Shown here piece by piece: positions 16,616 through 24,065 of a stretch of DNA of 64,000 nucleotides. Each line of letters begins with the position of its first letter. Position 1 is the stretch's first letter. The translations under genes were made by a program, and so were the position numbers. Source of the DNA: an uncultured Chloroflexota bacterium (GTDB taxonomy: Bacteria; Chloroflexota; Chloroflexia; Thermomicrobiales; UBA6265); the NCBI GenBank assembly GCA_937901745.1, contig CALGSZ010000105.1, forward strand, positions 62,001-126,000. The letters run 5' to 3'. Below the pieces are notes generated by a model. That model was not told where the DNA came from, searched no databases, and saw nothing but the letters and a program-made list of their open reading frames with translations.

Positions 16616-17332
16616 ATGAGCGACAATTCACGGCCTCGTGCCGTCCTCTTCGATGCCTACGGCACGCTCTTCCGCCTCGAGGCGATCGAAGCGATCTGCG
16701 CGACCATCCTCGTCGGGCACCGGCCGTCACCGCCGACCTCTGAATTCTTCCGTCTCTGGCGCACGAAGCAGATCGAGTATTGCGTTCATCGCTCGTTGAT
16801 GGGCGAGGCTCACTACCGAGACTTTCGCCAGGTCACCGCGGAGGCGCTGGACTACGTCCTCGCTTACTTCGATCTCGACATCCCAGAGATTGGGCGCCAA
16901 GCCCTCGTTCGGGCCTGGATGACGCCAGCGGCCGATCCGGAGGCACGCGCCGTGCTCGCCGCCCTTGCTCCGACTCCCTGCGCGATTCTCTCGAACGGCG
17001 AGCCTCTCATGCTCGAGGAAGCGGCGCGCGCCGCCGGTCTGCTCGAGCACCTCGACGCCCTCCTGAGCGTCGACAGCGTTCGCACCTACAAGCCGCATCC
17101 CAGCGTCTACGCGCTCGGCACCGCCCGGTATGAGTGCCAGCCGAGCGAGATCGCCTTCGTCTCCGCCAATAGCTGGGACATCGCGGGAGCGGGCGCGTTC
17201 GGCTTCCGCACCTGCTGGATCAATCGCAACCAACTCCCGCCAGATCGGCATGGTCCGCCGCCGGAATGGACCGTCACCGACCTCGCGGCCGTTCCAGCGG
17301 TCCTCGGCTCTTGGGCGAATCCCATTCAGTAG
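16616..17332 (+). CDS. HAD-type haloacid dehalogenase-like hydrolase (type II)
   Basis: The 238 residues match L-2-haloacid dehalogenases, which hydrolyse 2-haloalkanoic acids through an aspartyl ester. The nucleophile is in VLFDAYGTLF. The substrate Arg region is RLWRTKQIEYC, the Ser-Asn pair is in CAILSNGEP, the Lys in TYKPHPSVY, and the Asn/Asp pair in VSANSWDIAGA. All these positions are as in the dehalogenase subgroup rather than generic phosphatases. GGGGGC precedes the ATG. The SDR gene starts about 200 nt downstream. The true substrate could be another small acid. Confidence 0.85.
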   Translation: MSDNSRPRAVLFDAYGTLFRLEAIEAICATILVGHRPSPPTSEFFRLWRTKQIEYCVHRSLMGEAHYRDFRQVTAEALDYVLAYFDLDIPEIGRQALVRAWMTPAADPEARAVLAALAPTPCAILSNGEPLMLEEAARAAGLLEHLDALLSVDSVRTYKPHPSVYALGTARYECQPSEIAFVSANSWDIAGAGAFGFRTCWINRNQLPPDRHGPPPEWTVTDLAAVPAVLGSWANPIQ

Positions 17333-17528
17333 CGCCTCCTCCAGTCCAACCTATTGCGCCAAGACCACACGATGCATCTCGGGTGCGTGCCCGCTCGGTA
17401 CACCCGTGGCGATGTGGATACAATGCCGACGGCCACAGGAGCCGGACAGAGCGATCCGGGACGCGGCGTGTCGAGAACACGGCCCCCGCGCCGAGTCCAT
17501 CGCTGATGCGCATCGAGGAGGCGGGATC

Positions 17529-18302
17529 GTGACAGTTGGCAAACCCGAGGCATTCTCGCTGCACGGTCGCGTGGCGATCGTCACCGGGGCCGGAGGTGGG
17601 CTTGGCGAAGGTATCTGCCTCGGCCTCGCGAACGCCGGCGCGACTGTTGCCTGCGTCGGACGCACGCAGGAGACGATCGACGCGATCCGAGACAAGGTGC
17701 GAGCCGCCGGCGGCTCTGCCATCTCCGTGCTGTGCGACGTCTCCGACCAATCGTCTATCGCCCGGATGACCAAGGCCGTGGTCGAGCAGCTTGGCCGGAT
17801 CGACATCCTGGTCAACAACGCGGCGATCTATCCGCGCCGCCCATGGACGGAGATCACCAAAGACGAGTGGGACCAGGTGCTGGGCACCAATTTGACCGGC
17901 TATTTCCTCTGCGCGCAGGCGGCGTACCCGCACCTGAAGGCAAGCGGCCGGGGCCGGATCATCAACATCTCGTCTATCACTATCTCCGGCGGCTGGAGCA
18001 TGCTCCTCTCGTATGTCTCCTCCAAGGGCGGGATCGTCGCGTTCACGCGGGCGCTGGCGCGGGAGATCGGTCCGGACGGTATCACCGTCAATACGATCTC
18101 GCCTGGAGCGTTCCCGACCGACGCTGAGAAGATCCATCCCGATCCCGAGGGCTATAACTCCTATGTCCTGGAGCAACAGAGCATCAAGCGCCGGGGCACG
18201 CCGGAAGACATCGGCAATCTGGTCGTCTTTCTCGCCAGCGACGCTGCCTCGTTCATAACCGGACAGATGATTCATATCGACGGCGGGTGGGTAATGCACT
18301 GA
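17529..18302 (+). CDS. Short-chain dehydrogenase/reductase
   Basis: The start is the GTG at 17529, preceded by GAGGAGG; the frame is open much further upstream but overlaps the HAD gene without motifs. The 257 residues show the NAD(P) motif TGAGGGLGEG, NNAA, the catalytic Ser in NISSITISGG and YVSSK for Tyr/Lys, ending in an IDGGW motif. It is a classical SDR, probably oxidising a sugar-derived hydroxyl given the DUF4432 epimerase-like gene 46 nt downstream. The substrate is not identifiable. Confidence 0.92.
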   Translation: MTVGKPEAFSLHGRVAIVTGAGGGLGEGICLGLANAGATVACVGRTQETIDAIRDKVRAAGGSAISVLCDVSDQSSIARMTKAVVEQLGRIDILVNNAAIYPRRPWTEITKDEWDQVLGTNLTGYFLCAQAAYPHLKASGRGRIINISSITISGGWSMLLSYVSSKGGIVAFTRALAREIGPDGITVNTISPGAFPTDAEKIHPDPEGYNSYVLEQQSIKRRGTPEDIGNLVVFLASDAASFITGQMIHIDGGWVMH

Positions 18303-18348
18303 CCGGCGTCGCGACGGACGCCGGAACCATGATGGGAAGGGGTTGACG

Positions 18349-19449
18349 ATGCCAACACTGTGGGGAGAGCGCATCTCACGCCAAGAGCTCTTGCGCCGGG
18401 TGGGGAGTCTGGACCAGGTCGCCGGGGTGCGGCTGGTCACCCTGGGCGATGGGAACGAGCGCGGCGTCCGCGTGCTCGAGTTCCGGACCGGGACCGGCTT
18501 CGAATTCGACGTCATCGTCGATCGCGCCTTCGATATCGGCCGCTGCGAGCTTGGCGGCCGGGCGATCGGCTGGCAATCAGGCGTGGGATTCGGCGGACCG
18601 TGGTTCGCCGAGTACGAAGACTTGGGCTGGCTGCGGAACTGGGGCGGCGGCCTGGTCACGACTTGCGGCCTCGAGCATGCGATGTTCATGGCCGAAGACA
18701 CGGCGACGCAGTACCACTATCCGCCGAAGCAGACCGAGCGCTTCGGCTTGCACGGCCGTGTTTCCAACCGTCCAGCTCGTCTTGCCGCCTACGGTCACCG
18801 CTGGGAAGGAGACGAATGCATCCTCTACGCTGAGGGCGAGGTGCTCCAGGCCTCAGTCTTCGGCGAGCACCTGCTGCTGCGCCGCCGGATCGAAGCACGC
18901 GTTGGAGAATCGCGCTTCACGATCCACGACGAGGTCGAGAACGTCGGTTGGGACCCGACGCCACACATGTACCTCTACCACGTCAACGTTGGATTCCCGG
19001 TGGTGGACGAGGGAGCTGAAATCCTGGTGCCGGCTCGCAACGTGATTCCGCGCGGCGACTACCCGGCGGAGGGTTACCGCGTCCTGGAAGGGCCGCAGCC
19101 GGCATATGTCGAGCGCGTCTTCGAGCATGAGGTCATCGCGGAGAAAGACGGCAGCGTTCCCGTCGCCGTCGTGAACCGAGCGCGCGGGCTCGGCGCCTAC
19201 GAGGTCTTCAATGCGCGCCAACTCCCGTTCCACTTCGTCTGGCGGATGGTCGGCGAGGGGACGTACGTGATCGGAATCGAGCCCTCCTCGAATCGGCCTT
19301 CAGGACGGCTGGATGCCCGCCAGCGCGGCGAGCTGGCCATCCTGCAGCCGGGCGAGAAGCGGGTCTATGACCTTGAGATCGGCGCGCTCGACGGCGAGGC
19401 CGAGATCGCTGCCTTCGCGCAGCGGGTCGCGGCACTGGGCGGCGTATAA
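18349..19449 (+). CDS. DUF4432 family aldose-1-epimerase-like protein
   Basis: The ATG at 18349 follows AAGGGG by six bases; a TTG two codons earlier is less likely. The 366-residue protein has the galactose-mutarotase beta-sandwich pattern of DUF4432: LEFRTGTGFEFDVIVDRAFD, GGGLVTTCGLEHAMF, ERFGLHGRVSNRPARL, FTIHDEVENVGWDPTPHMYL and YHVNVGFPVVDEG. Histidines in GLEH, GLHGR and LYHVN would form the carbohydrate-binding and catalytic site. It lies directly after the SDR and probably handles the same sugar. Confidence 0.88.
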   Translation: MPTLWGERISRQELLRRVGSLDQVAGVRLVTLGDGNERGVRVLEFRTGTGFEFDVIVDRAFDIGRCELGGRAIGWQSGVGFGGPWFAEYEDLGWLRNWGGGLVTTCGLEHAMFMAEDTATQYHYPPKQTERFGLHGRVSNRPARLAAYGHRWEGDECILYAEGEVLQASVFGEHLLLRRRIEARVGESRFTIHDEVENVGWDPTPHMYLYHVNVGFPVVDEGAEILVPARNVIPRGDYPAEGYRVLEGPQPAYVERVFEHEVIAEKDGSVPVAVVNRARGLGAYEVFNARQLPFHFVWRMVGEGTYVIGIEPSSNRPSGRLDARQRGELAILQPGEKRVYDLEIGALDGEAEIAAFAQRVAALGGV

Positions 19450-19461
19450 GAAACGGCCGCG

Positions 19462-20148
19462 CTACGCCGGCATATCGCGCAGCCGGACACCAACCTCATC
19501 GAGGCTCTTCAGGAGCTCGGCCGGGTCTTCGTAGACGCGGTAGGCGCCCGCGACTTCCAACTCCGCCCGGCCGTAGCCTCCTGAGAGGAGCCCGATGCCG
19601 AGTGCCCTCGCTCGGCGCGCGGCTAGGAGGTCCCAGACGCTATCGCCGACGACCACGGCGTCCGTGATATCGACGCCGAGGCGCTTCGCCGCGGCAATGA
19701 AGAGGTCCGGGTCTGGCTTGGCGTGAGCCACGTCGTCGCGCGTGACGACGGGTACGCTCGGCGGTACCGCCAGGCTGTCCAGCACTGGCCGCGCGACTTC
19801 TCTCCGCCCGCTCGTCGCGATCGCCCAGGGCACGCCATGCTCTGTCAGCGTGACGAGCAGCTCGCGAGCGCCAGGCAACGGTCGAACGTGCCCGGCAAGC
19901 TCCCGGTACGCTTCCGCGTGGAGCGCCTGTAGACGCTCCGTCTCTTCCACGGTGACCGGCCGTCCGATCTCCCGCAGCAGCGCGTTGACGAAGAGTCCAC
20001 CGCTCATGCCGATCCGCCGGTGGATCCGCCAGACCGCCAGCTCGATTCCTACCGCCTCCAGGGCGGTTCTCCAAGCGAGCACATGCTGATAGACCGAATC
20101 GACGAGTGTCCCATCGAGATCGAAGACAAATGCGGGTCCTTGCTGCAT
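19462..20148 (-). CDS. HAD-family phosphatase (phosphoglycolate phosphatase-like)
   Basis: The start at 20148 has AAGGAG seven bases upstream and gives 228 residues; the longer open frame above it overlaps the next gene. Motif I is FVFDLDGTLVDS, motif II is AIATSG, the motif III Lys is in HAKPDPDLF and motif IV is VVVGDSVWDLLAA. The cap is inserted after motif I, as in subclass IA enzymes of the Gph/beta-phosphoglucomutase type. It follows the 2-hydroxyacid dehydrogenase by 16 nt, so the pair is likely one operon. Confidence 0.9.
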   Translation of the reverse strand: MQQGPAFVFDLDGTLVDSVYQHVLAWRTALEAVGIELAVWRIHRRIGMSGGLFVNALLREIGRPVTVEETERLQALHAEAYRELAGHVRPLPGARELLVTLTEHGVPWAIATSGRREVARPVLDSLAVPPSVPVVTRDDVAHAKPDPDLFIAAAKRLGVDITDAVVVGDSVWDLLAARRARALGIGLLSGGYGRAELEVAGAYRVYEDPAELLKSLDEVGVRLRDMPA

Positions 20149-20164
20149 CGCTCGCTCCTTGTCA

Positions 20165-21229
20165 TCACGACGGAAACGTTGGCAGGTCGCGGCGAAGCCG
20201 GCAGTTCGGCTGCTCCAGCACTGCCGGGTTGACCAGGTTCGATGGCACCTCGCCGCGCAGCACCTGGACGACGTGCTCCGCCGCCCTCGCGCGTAGATCC
20301 TCGACCGCCGCCGCCGAAGCGAACGCGACATGCGGCGTGACGATCGCGTTCTCCAGCGCAAGCAGCGGGTTGGCCGGGTCGGGCGGCTCCGTTGGCAGCA
20401 CATCGAGCGCCGCGCCGGCGATCCACCCCTCTCGCAAGGCCTGCACCAGCGCCGCTTCATCAACGATTGCGCCCCGCGACGTGTTGATCAGATAGGCGGT
20501 CGGCTTCATCAACCGCAGCGCCCGCTCCCCGATCAGCCCGCGCGTCTCCTCGGTCAATGGTGCGTGGATCGAGAGATAGTCCGCGGCTTGCAGCACCTCA
20601 TCCAGGTCTCGCGTGCCCCGCCCATAAGGCGAGACATCGTCCGGCGAGATGCGCGGGGTGTAGGCCACGATGTGCAGGCCGAGCGCGGCCGCCTTTGGCG
20701 CGAGATTGCGCGCGATCGCGCCATACCCGATCAGGCCGAGCGTTTGCCCACGCAGGCGCGGCAGCGCGCGACCCGCCGACGGGTTCCACACCCCGCTACT
20801 CGTCTCCCGGCTGAACCGGACGATGCCCCGCGCGCAGGCGAGCAGCAGCGCCAGCGCGTGGTCGGCGACTTCATCGAGGCAGAAATCGGGGACATTCGTG
20901 ACCAACATACCGAGCTCGGTGGCATGCGCGACCGGAATGTTGTCCAGGCCGATCCCGTACCGGCTGACGATCCGGCACCTCGGCGCGGCGTCAAGCGCCG
21001 CCTCCGGCACGCGCTTCCAGCACGTGAGAATCGCGTCCGCCTCCGGGGCGTGCTGGACGATCTCCTCCGCCGTGCCGGCGCCCGCCACCACGAGCCGCGC
21101 CCCGATCTCCGCAAGCACCCGCTCCTCGATCGTCAGATCCGGCCAGGCGTAGTCCGTCACGAGCACAACCGGCCGCGCGTTGTGCCCACCGTGCCCCAAG
21201 TCATGCACCGCCACACGATCCCCTTTCAC
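20165..21229 (-). CDS. D-isomer-specific 2-hydroxyacid dehydrogenase (CtBP/SerA-like)
   Basis: The 354-residue NAD-dependent dehydrogenase has the nucleotide-binding motif LGLIGYGAIARNLAPKAAAL, the substrate Arg in LINTSRGAIVDEAAL, the Glu in ALDVLPTEPPDP and the catalytic His in TPHVAFAS. The spacing matches phosphoglycerate/C-terminal-binding-protein-type enzymes without a regulatory ACT domain, so it probably reduces or oxidises a 2-hydroxyacid other than phosphoserine precursors. It shares an operon with the HAD phosphatase downstream. The TauE gene starts divergently about 70 nt away. Confidence 0.93.
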   Translation of the reverse strand: MKGDRVAVHDLGHGGHNARPVVLVTDYAWPDLTIEERVLAEIGARLVVAGAGTAEEIVQHAPEADAILTCWKRVPEAALDAAPRCRIVSRYGIGLDNIPVAHATELGMLVTNVPDFCLDEVADHALALLLACARGIVRFSRETSSGVWNPSAGRALPRLRGQTLGLIGYGAIARNLAPKAAALGLHIVAYTPRISPDDVSPYGRGTRDLDEVLQAADYLSIHAPLTEETRGLIGERALRLMKPTAYLINTSRGAIVDEAALVQALREGWIAGAALDVLPTEPPDPANPLLALENAIVTPHVAFASAAAVEDLRARAAEHVVQVLRGEVPSNLVNPAVLEQPNCRLRRDLPTFPS

Positions 21230-21297
21230 GATCGCTCCTCGTTACCGGGTACGATAGCGATCCGTGCGCGCGGCGCAAGGAGAGGCGTAGCTAGAGG

Positions 21298-22053
21298 GTG
21301 ATCACCTGGGAACTGATAGCGGCCTGTGCCGTCGTTTACATCGGCGGCATCGTCTCCGGACTCACTGGGTTCGGATTCGGCCTCGCGACCGCGCCTCCCC
21401 TCTTGCTCCTCTATCCGCCGCCGCTCGCCGTGGTCATCACCAAGGTTCTGACCCTCAGCACGAGCTGGGTCGTTCTCGTGGATACCCGCCGGGATATCGT
21501 CTGGCGGACCGTCCGCGCCCTGTTCCCCAGCGCGCTCATCGGCATGGCGGCGGGCGTGGCGCTGCTCCGGCTCGCCGACGCGGAGACGATCCGACTGCTG
21601 GCGAACGTGGTCGTGCTCATCGCCGTCTTGCTCTCGATACGCGACCGTCGAGGCAGCGTGGAGCGCTCACCCCAAGGCAAAGCCCATCAGGGGTGGGCGA
21701 CGATGCTGGCCGGGTTCACCAGCGGCTCCCTCTCGACCAGCACCGGTCTCTCCGGCCCGCCGGTCGTGCTCCTGCTGACCCTGCGCGGCTACGGCATCCA
21801 CGCTTTTCGCGGGACACTCGCCGCCTACTTCGTCGCGCTGGACCTGGTCGGTCTGCCGGCGATCCTGACGCAGAACCTCGTCAGCCGGTCGTCGCTGCCG
21901 GTGCTGATCGCGCTCATCCCCGCCGTCCTGCTCGGCCGGCTAACCGGGATCGCGCTCTCGCGGCGCGTCTCGGTGCCGCTCTTCCGCCGCATCACGCTGG
22001 CGCTCCTCACCATCAGCGGAATCACAGGCATTGTCAGCGCGCTACTTGACTGA
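21298..22053 (+). CDS. TauE/SafE-family anion exporter
   Basis: The 251-residue membrane protein starts with GTG and shows the twin TauE motifs: GLTGFGFGLATAPPLLLLYP near the N-terminus and FTSGSLSTSTGLSGPPVVLL in the second half. About seven to eight hydrophobic segments can be seen. Family members export sulfite, sulfoacetate or related organic anions. It is divergent from the 2-hydroxyacid dehydrogenase operon. The specific anion cannot be read from the sequence. Confidence 0.9.
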   Translation: MITWELIAACAVVYIGGIVSGLTGFGFGLATAPPLLLLYPPPLAVVITKVLTLSTSWVVLVDTRRDIVWRTVRALFPSALIGMAAGVALLRLADAETIRLLANVVVLIAVLLSIRDRRGSVERSPQGKAHQGWATMLAGFTSGSLSTSTGLSGPPVVLLLTLRGYGIHAFRGTLAAYFVALDLVGLPAILTQNLVSRSSLPVLIALIPAVLLGRLTGIALSRRVSVPLFRRITLALLTISGITGIVSALLD

Positions 22054-22151
22054 CGGCGCGCCTACCTGCCCGCGCTCGCTAATCAACTACGCAACAAGCC
22101 ATGCAGCCAGCCAACGGAATCGGATTCTGGCAATTTCCGATTCTAGAAGGG

Positions 22152-22180
22152 TTGACAATCTCGAACGTTTGATCTATTAT
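22152..22180 (+). promoter_or_regulatory. Strong sigma70-type promoter of the riboswitch cassette
   Basis: TTGACA at 22152-22157 and TATTAT at 22175-22180 are separated by exactly 17 bases, close to the bacterial housekeeping consensus. Transcription should begin near 22187, about 15 bases before the riboswitch-like fold, which fits a leader RNA. Confidence 0.8.
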
Positions 22181-22199
22181 GCAAGCTAAGCGTCGAAGA

Positions 22200-22290
22200 C
22201 GCGCCATCAAGAGTGACACCAGCAGTTTGGTGTCCGGCAACCTGGTGACGACCGCCAAGGTGCCTTGTCCTCAACAGAGGAGATGGGCCG
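22200..22290 (+). promoter_or_regulatory. SAM-clan (SAM-I/SAM-IV-like) riboswitch aptamer candidate
   Basis: The leader can fold as a four-way S-box core. P1 is CCATC (22204-22208) with GATGG (22282-22286). P2 is GACACCA (22215-22221) with TGGTGTC (22228-22234), seven perfect pairs with a six-base loop. P3 opens with CCGGCAACC (22234-22242) and closes with AAGGTGCC (22257-22264). P4 is TCCTC/GAGGA (22268-22272, 22277-22281) with an AACA loop. The sequences AAGAG before P2, CCGGCAACC and GGTGCC are the conserved ligand-binding elements of this clan, in the right order. The short P2 resembles SAM-IV or SAM-I/IV variants. Family assignment is from pattern recognition, not a covariance search. 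Confidence 0.75.
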
Positions 22291-22421
22291 CATGTTGCGG
22301 AACCAAAGGTCGAACCCCGCACGATCGTGCGGGCCGGATCGTGTTCCCCATCTGAACCATCTCCCAAGAGCAGTCCGCGCTGAAACTGTCGGCCAGGAAA
22401 TCTAGTCGGGAGGAGTTCACG
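22291..22421 (+). promoter_or_regulatory. Expression platform with switchable pairing to the ribosome binding site
   Basis: GGAGATGG (22279-22286), the P4/P1 3' strand, is perfectly complementary to CCATCTCC (22357-22364). CTCCC (22361-22365) is complementary to GGGAG (22408-22412) within the ribosome binding site GGGAGGAG of the next gene. An 18-base palindrome at 22316-22333 lies between them. This suggests translational control: ligand binding would form P1, free CTCCC and mask the ribosome site. No T-run follows any hairpin, so a transcription terminator is less likely. The mechanism is inference. Confidence 0.5.
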
Positions 22422-22940
22422 ATGGAACACGATGTGCCTGTGTCCACCCCCTATCTCGACCGCCTGCTTCGCTTTCTCTTCGGCGATGATTGCGCGGCAA
22501 AGGCGCGCGAACCCGAGTCCTCACACGCCGATCCCCTCGCCTGGAAGCAACACTTTCCCCGTCCACGCCCAATCGAGGAGCTTAAGAAAAGCGGATATCC
22601 ACTAGGCATAGTCAATAGCAGCCACCGAATTCGCAAGCTTCTCCTGCTTCGCATGGGGCGACGGCTTCGCGACGCATCTCATGAGGACAAGATCGCATTC
22701 CTCGTGGCGCACGAAGCGCTGACCCGCGCACTTGAAAAGGCGCTCTTCACCGGACGCCTTTCTCGAGGCGATGGGGACACGACTCCTGGCCAAGCAATCG
22801 ATCGCGTTGATTCCATCGCGGACGACCTCCTGGTCTGGCTTGACGATTGGGGGATTCCAAATCGTGCCGAAGCCTGCAACGGAAGCCGCGAAGCACGATC
22901 TCGGTACGGAGCCATCCGGCGGAATCCCGGCCGACTTTGA
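22422..22940 (+). CDS. Unrecognised protein downstream of the SAM-clan riboswitch
   Basis: The 172-residue product has an ideal ribosome binding site, GGGAGGAG six bases before ATG. It matches no family I know. The middle is helical and basic (SSHRIRKLLLLRMGRRLRDA), followed by an amphipathic helix (FLVAHEALTRALEKALF) and an acidic segment ending LLVWLDDWG. After that the frame becomes Arg- and Asn-rich and stops at 22940, while the +1 frame continues with good coding character from about 22850. The last 30 codons may therefore not be native. Base use is less GC-rich than the neighbours, suggesting acquisition. Function unknown; SAM or methionine metabolism is suggested only by the leader. 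Confidence 0.6.
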   Translation: MEHDVPVSTPYLDRLLRFLFGDDCAAKAREPESSHADPLAWKQHFPRPRPIEELKKSGYPLGIVNSSHRIRKLLLLRMGRRLRDASHEDKIAFLVAHEALTRALEKALFTGRLSRGDGDTTPGQAIDRVDSIADDLLVWLDDWGIPNRAEACNGSREARSRYGAIRRNPGRL

Positions 22941-23835
22941 ATTGAGTATGGTGGGGATGTTTGACCCACCTGGCCCAGCGGTTGTAATTCCCTTCCCAGT
23001 TCCCGAGCAGCCAGCAAACGATTCACCGGATCAGCCCGCGCCGGTCCAGACTATTGACCCCGAACCGGACCCGACTACCTCAAGCGAAGCTGTCGAGCTC
23101 GTCATGGTCCAGTGTGCCGAATGCGAGGGGGAAGGTTGCGACGTTTGCGGTGCTACGGGCCACGTCGCTGTCGACGACTTGCCTGACTGGACCATGCGCT
23201 GCCCCATCTGCAACGCGGCGGGTTGCGACTTCTGCAGCAAGCGCGGCTGGCTCAATTCGGAGAACTACCGCAAGTGTCCGCTTTGCAGGGGTTCAGGATG
23301 CCGGAAGTGCGACAGCCACGGCTGGGTTGAATACGACGATGAGCAGAGAGAAGAGTTTTGTGAGCGATTTGGTCTGGTCAACCGATGTCCATACTGCGAA
23401 GGTTGGGGATGCAGCGAGTGCGATCACCTCGGGAATGTCTCGGATGACGTCATTAACGAGATTCTGGGTGATGGAGCACCAATCACATGTCTGGCCTGCG
23501 GAGGCGAATGCTGGATTGACGGACCGGGGCCGTGCTCCTGGCACTGCCAAGACTGCGCGGGAACGGGATACATGCGAGACTGGGCGCTCTTTGGAATGGA
23601 CCTCACCAATCGCGATCTTTATGGTGTGGAATTCTCGGGCGCTGACCTCTCGTGTCTAGATTTTTCTGGCTCAGACCTCAGCGAAGCTGACTTGTCAGCA
23701 TCGGACCTAACCAGAACCAACTTCACCGGAACGATTCTCACCAAGGCTGATCTCACCGGTGCTAATTTGTCGGACGCGAACCCGGAGGAAGCCGCCGATC
23801 TAACCGGCACGCGCATGATTAACGTGACGGGCTAG
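22864..23835 (+). CDS. Cys4-repeat plus pentapeptide-repeat protein of unknown function
   Basis: The GTG at 22864 is the earliest plausible start (323 residues), overlapping the previous frame by 77 nt; ATG at 22951 is an alternative. Residues 40-80 are a Pro-rich linker. Residues 84-235 hold four C-x2-C-x4-C-x2-C units (CAECEGEGCDVC, CPICNAAGCDFC, CPLCRGSGCRKC, CPYCEGWGCSEC) and a fifth degenerate one (CLACGGEC, then CQDC), each followed by a Gly-containing turn. They resemble DnaJ-type zinc centres and could each hold one zinc. Residues 243-320 are pentapeptide repeats of the A(D/N)Lxx kind (GADLSCLDFSGSDLSEADLS), expected to form a right-handed beta helix. After the TAG the same frame continues TDEQREACRAKGALFDRED, a typical end of such proteins. 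Confidence 0.65.
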   Translation: MPKPATEAAKHDLGTEPSGGIPADFELSMVGMFDPPGPAVVIPFPVPEQPANDSPDQPAPVQTIDPEPDPTTSSEAVELVMVQCAECEGEGCDVCGATGHVAVDDLPDWTMRCPICNAAGCDFCSKRGWLNSENYRKCPLCRGSGCRKCDSHGWVEYDDEQREEFCERFGLVNRCPYCEGWGCSECDHLGNVSDDVINEILGDGAPITCLACGGECWIDGPGPCSWHCQDCAGTGYMRDWALFGMDLTNRDLYGVEFSGADLSCLDFSGSDLSEADLSASDLTRTNFTGTILTKADLTGANLSDANPEEAADLTGTRMINVTG

Positions 23836-23951
23836 ACGGACGAGCAGCGTGAAGCCTGCCGTGCCAAGGGCGCCCTATTCGATAGGGAAGACAGACGCGT
23901 AGCCTCCGAATCGCAATTGACGACGACGGGCAAATAGCGCACAGAGGATGG

Positions 23952-23990
23952 GGGACAGCGGCGATCCGAATGACGGGTCGCCGCTGTCCC
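23952..23990 (+). terminator. Hairpin terminator after the riboswitch cassette
   Basis: GGGACAGCGGCGA (23952-23964) pairs perfectly with TCGCCGCTGTCCC (23978-23990), thirteen pairs and a 13-base loop, followed by GTTTAG. It lies about 115 bases after the TAG of the pentapeptide gene and also faces the stop of the convergent M24 peptidase, so it may serve both. Confidence 0.7.
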
Positions 23991-24065
23991 GTTTAGCCTC
24001 ACCGATTGCGCGCCTGTATGAGCTCACGACCTACCTAGGTAGGCGTGCCCGCGCTCCGACGGCAC

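Noticed and set aside
22316..22333. 18-base palindrome considered as a riboswitch transcription terminator
   Set aside because: No U-run follows it and the downstream ribosome site fits translational control better.
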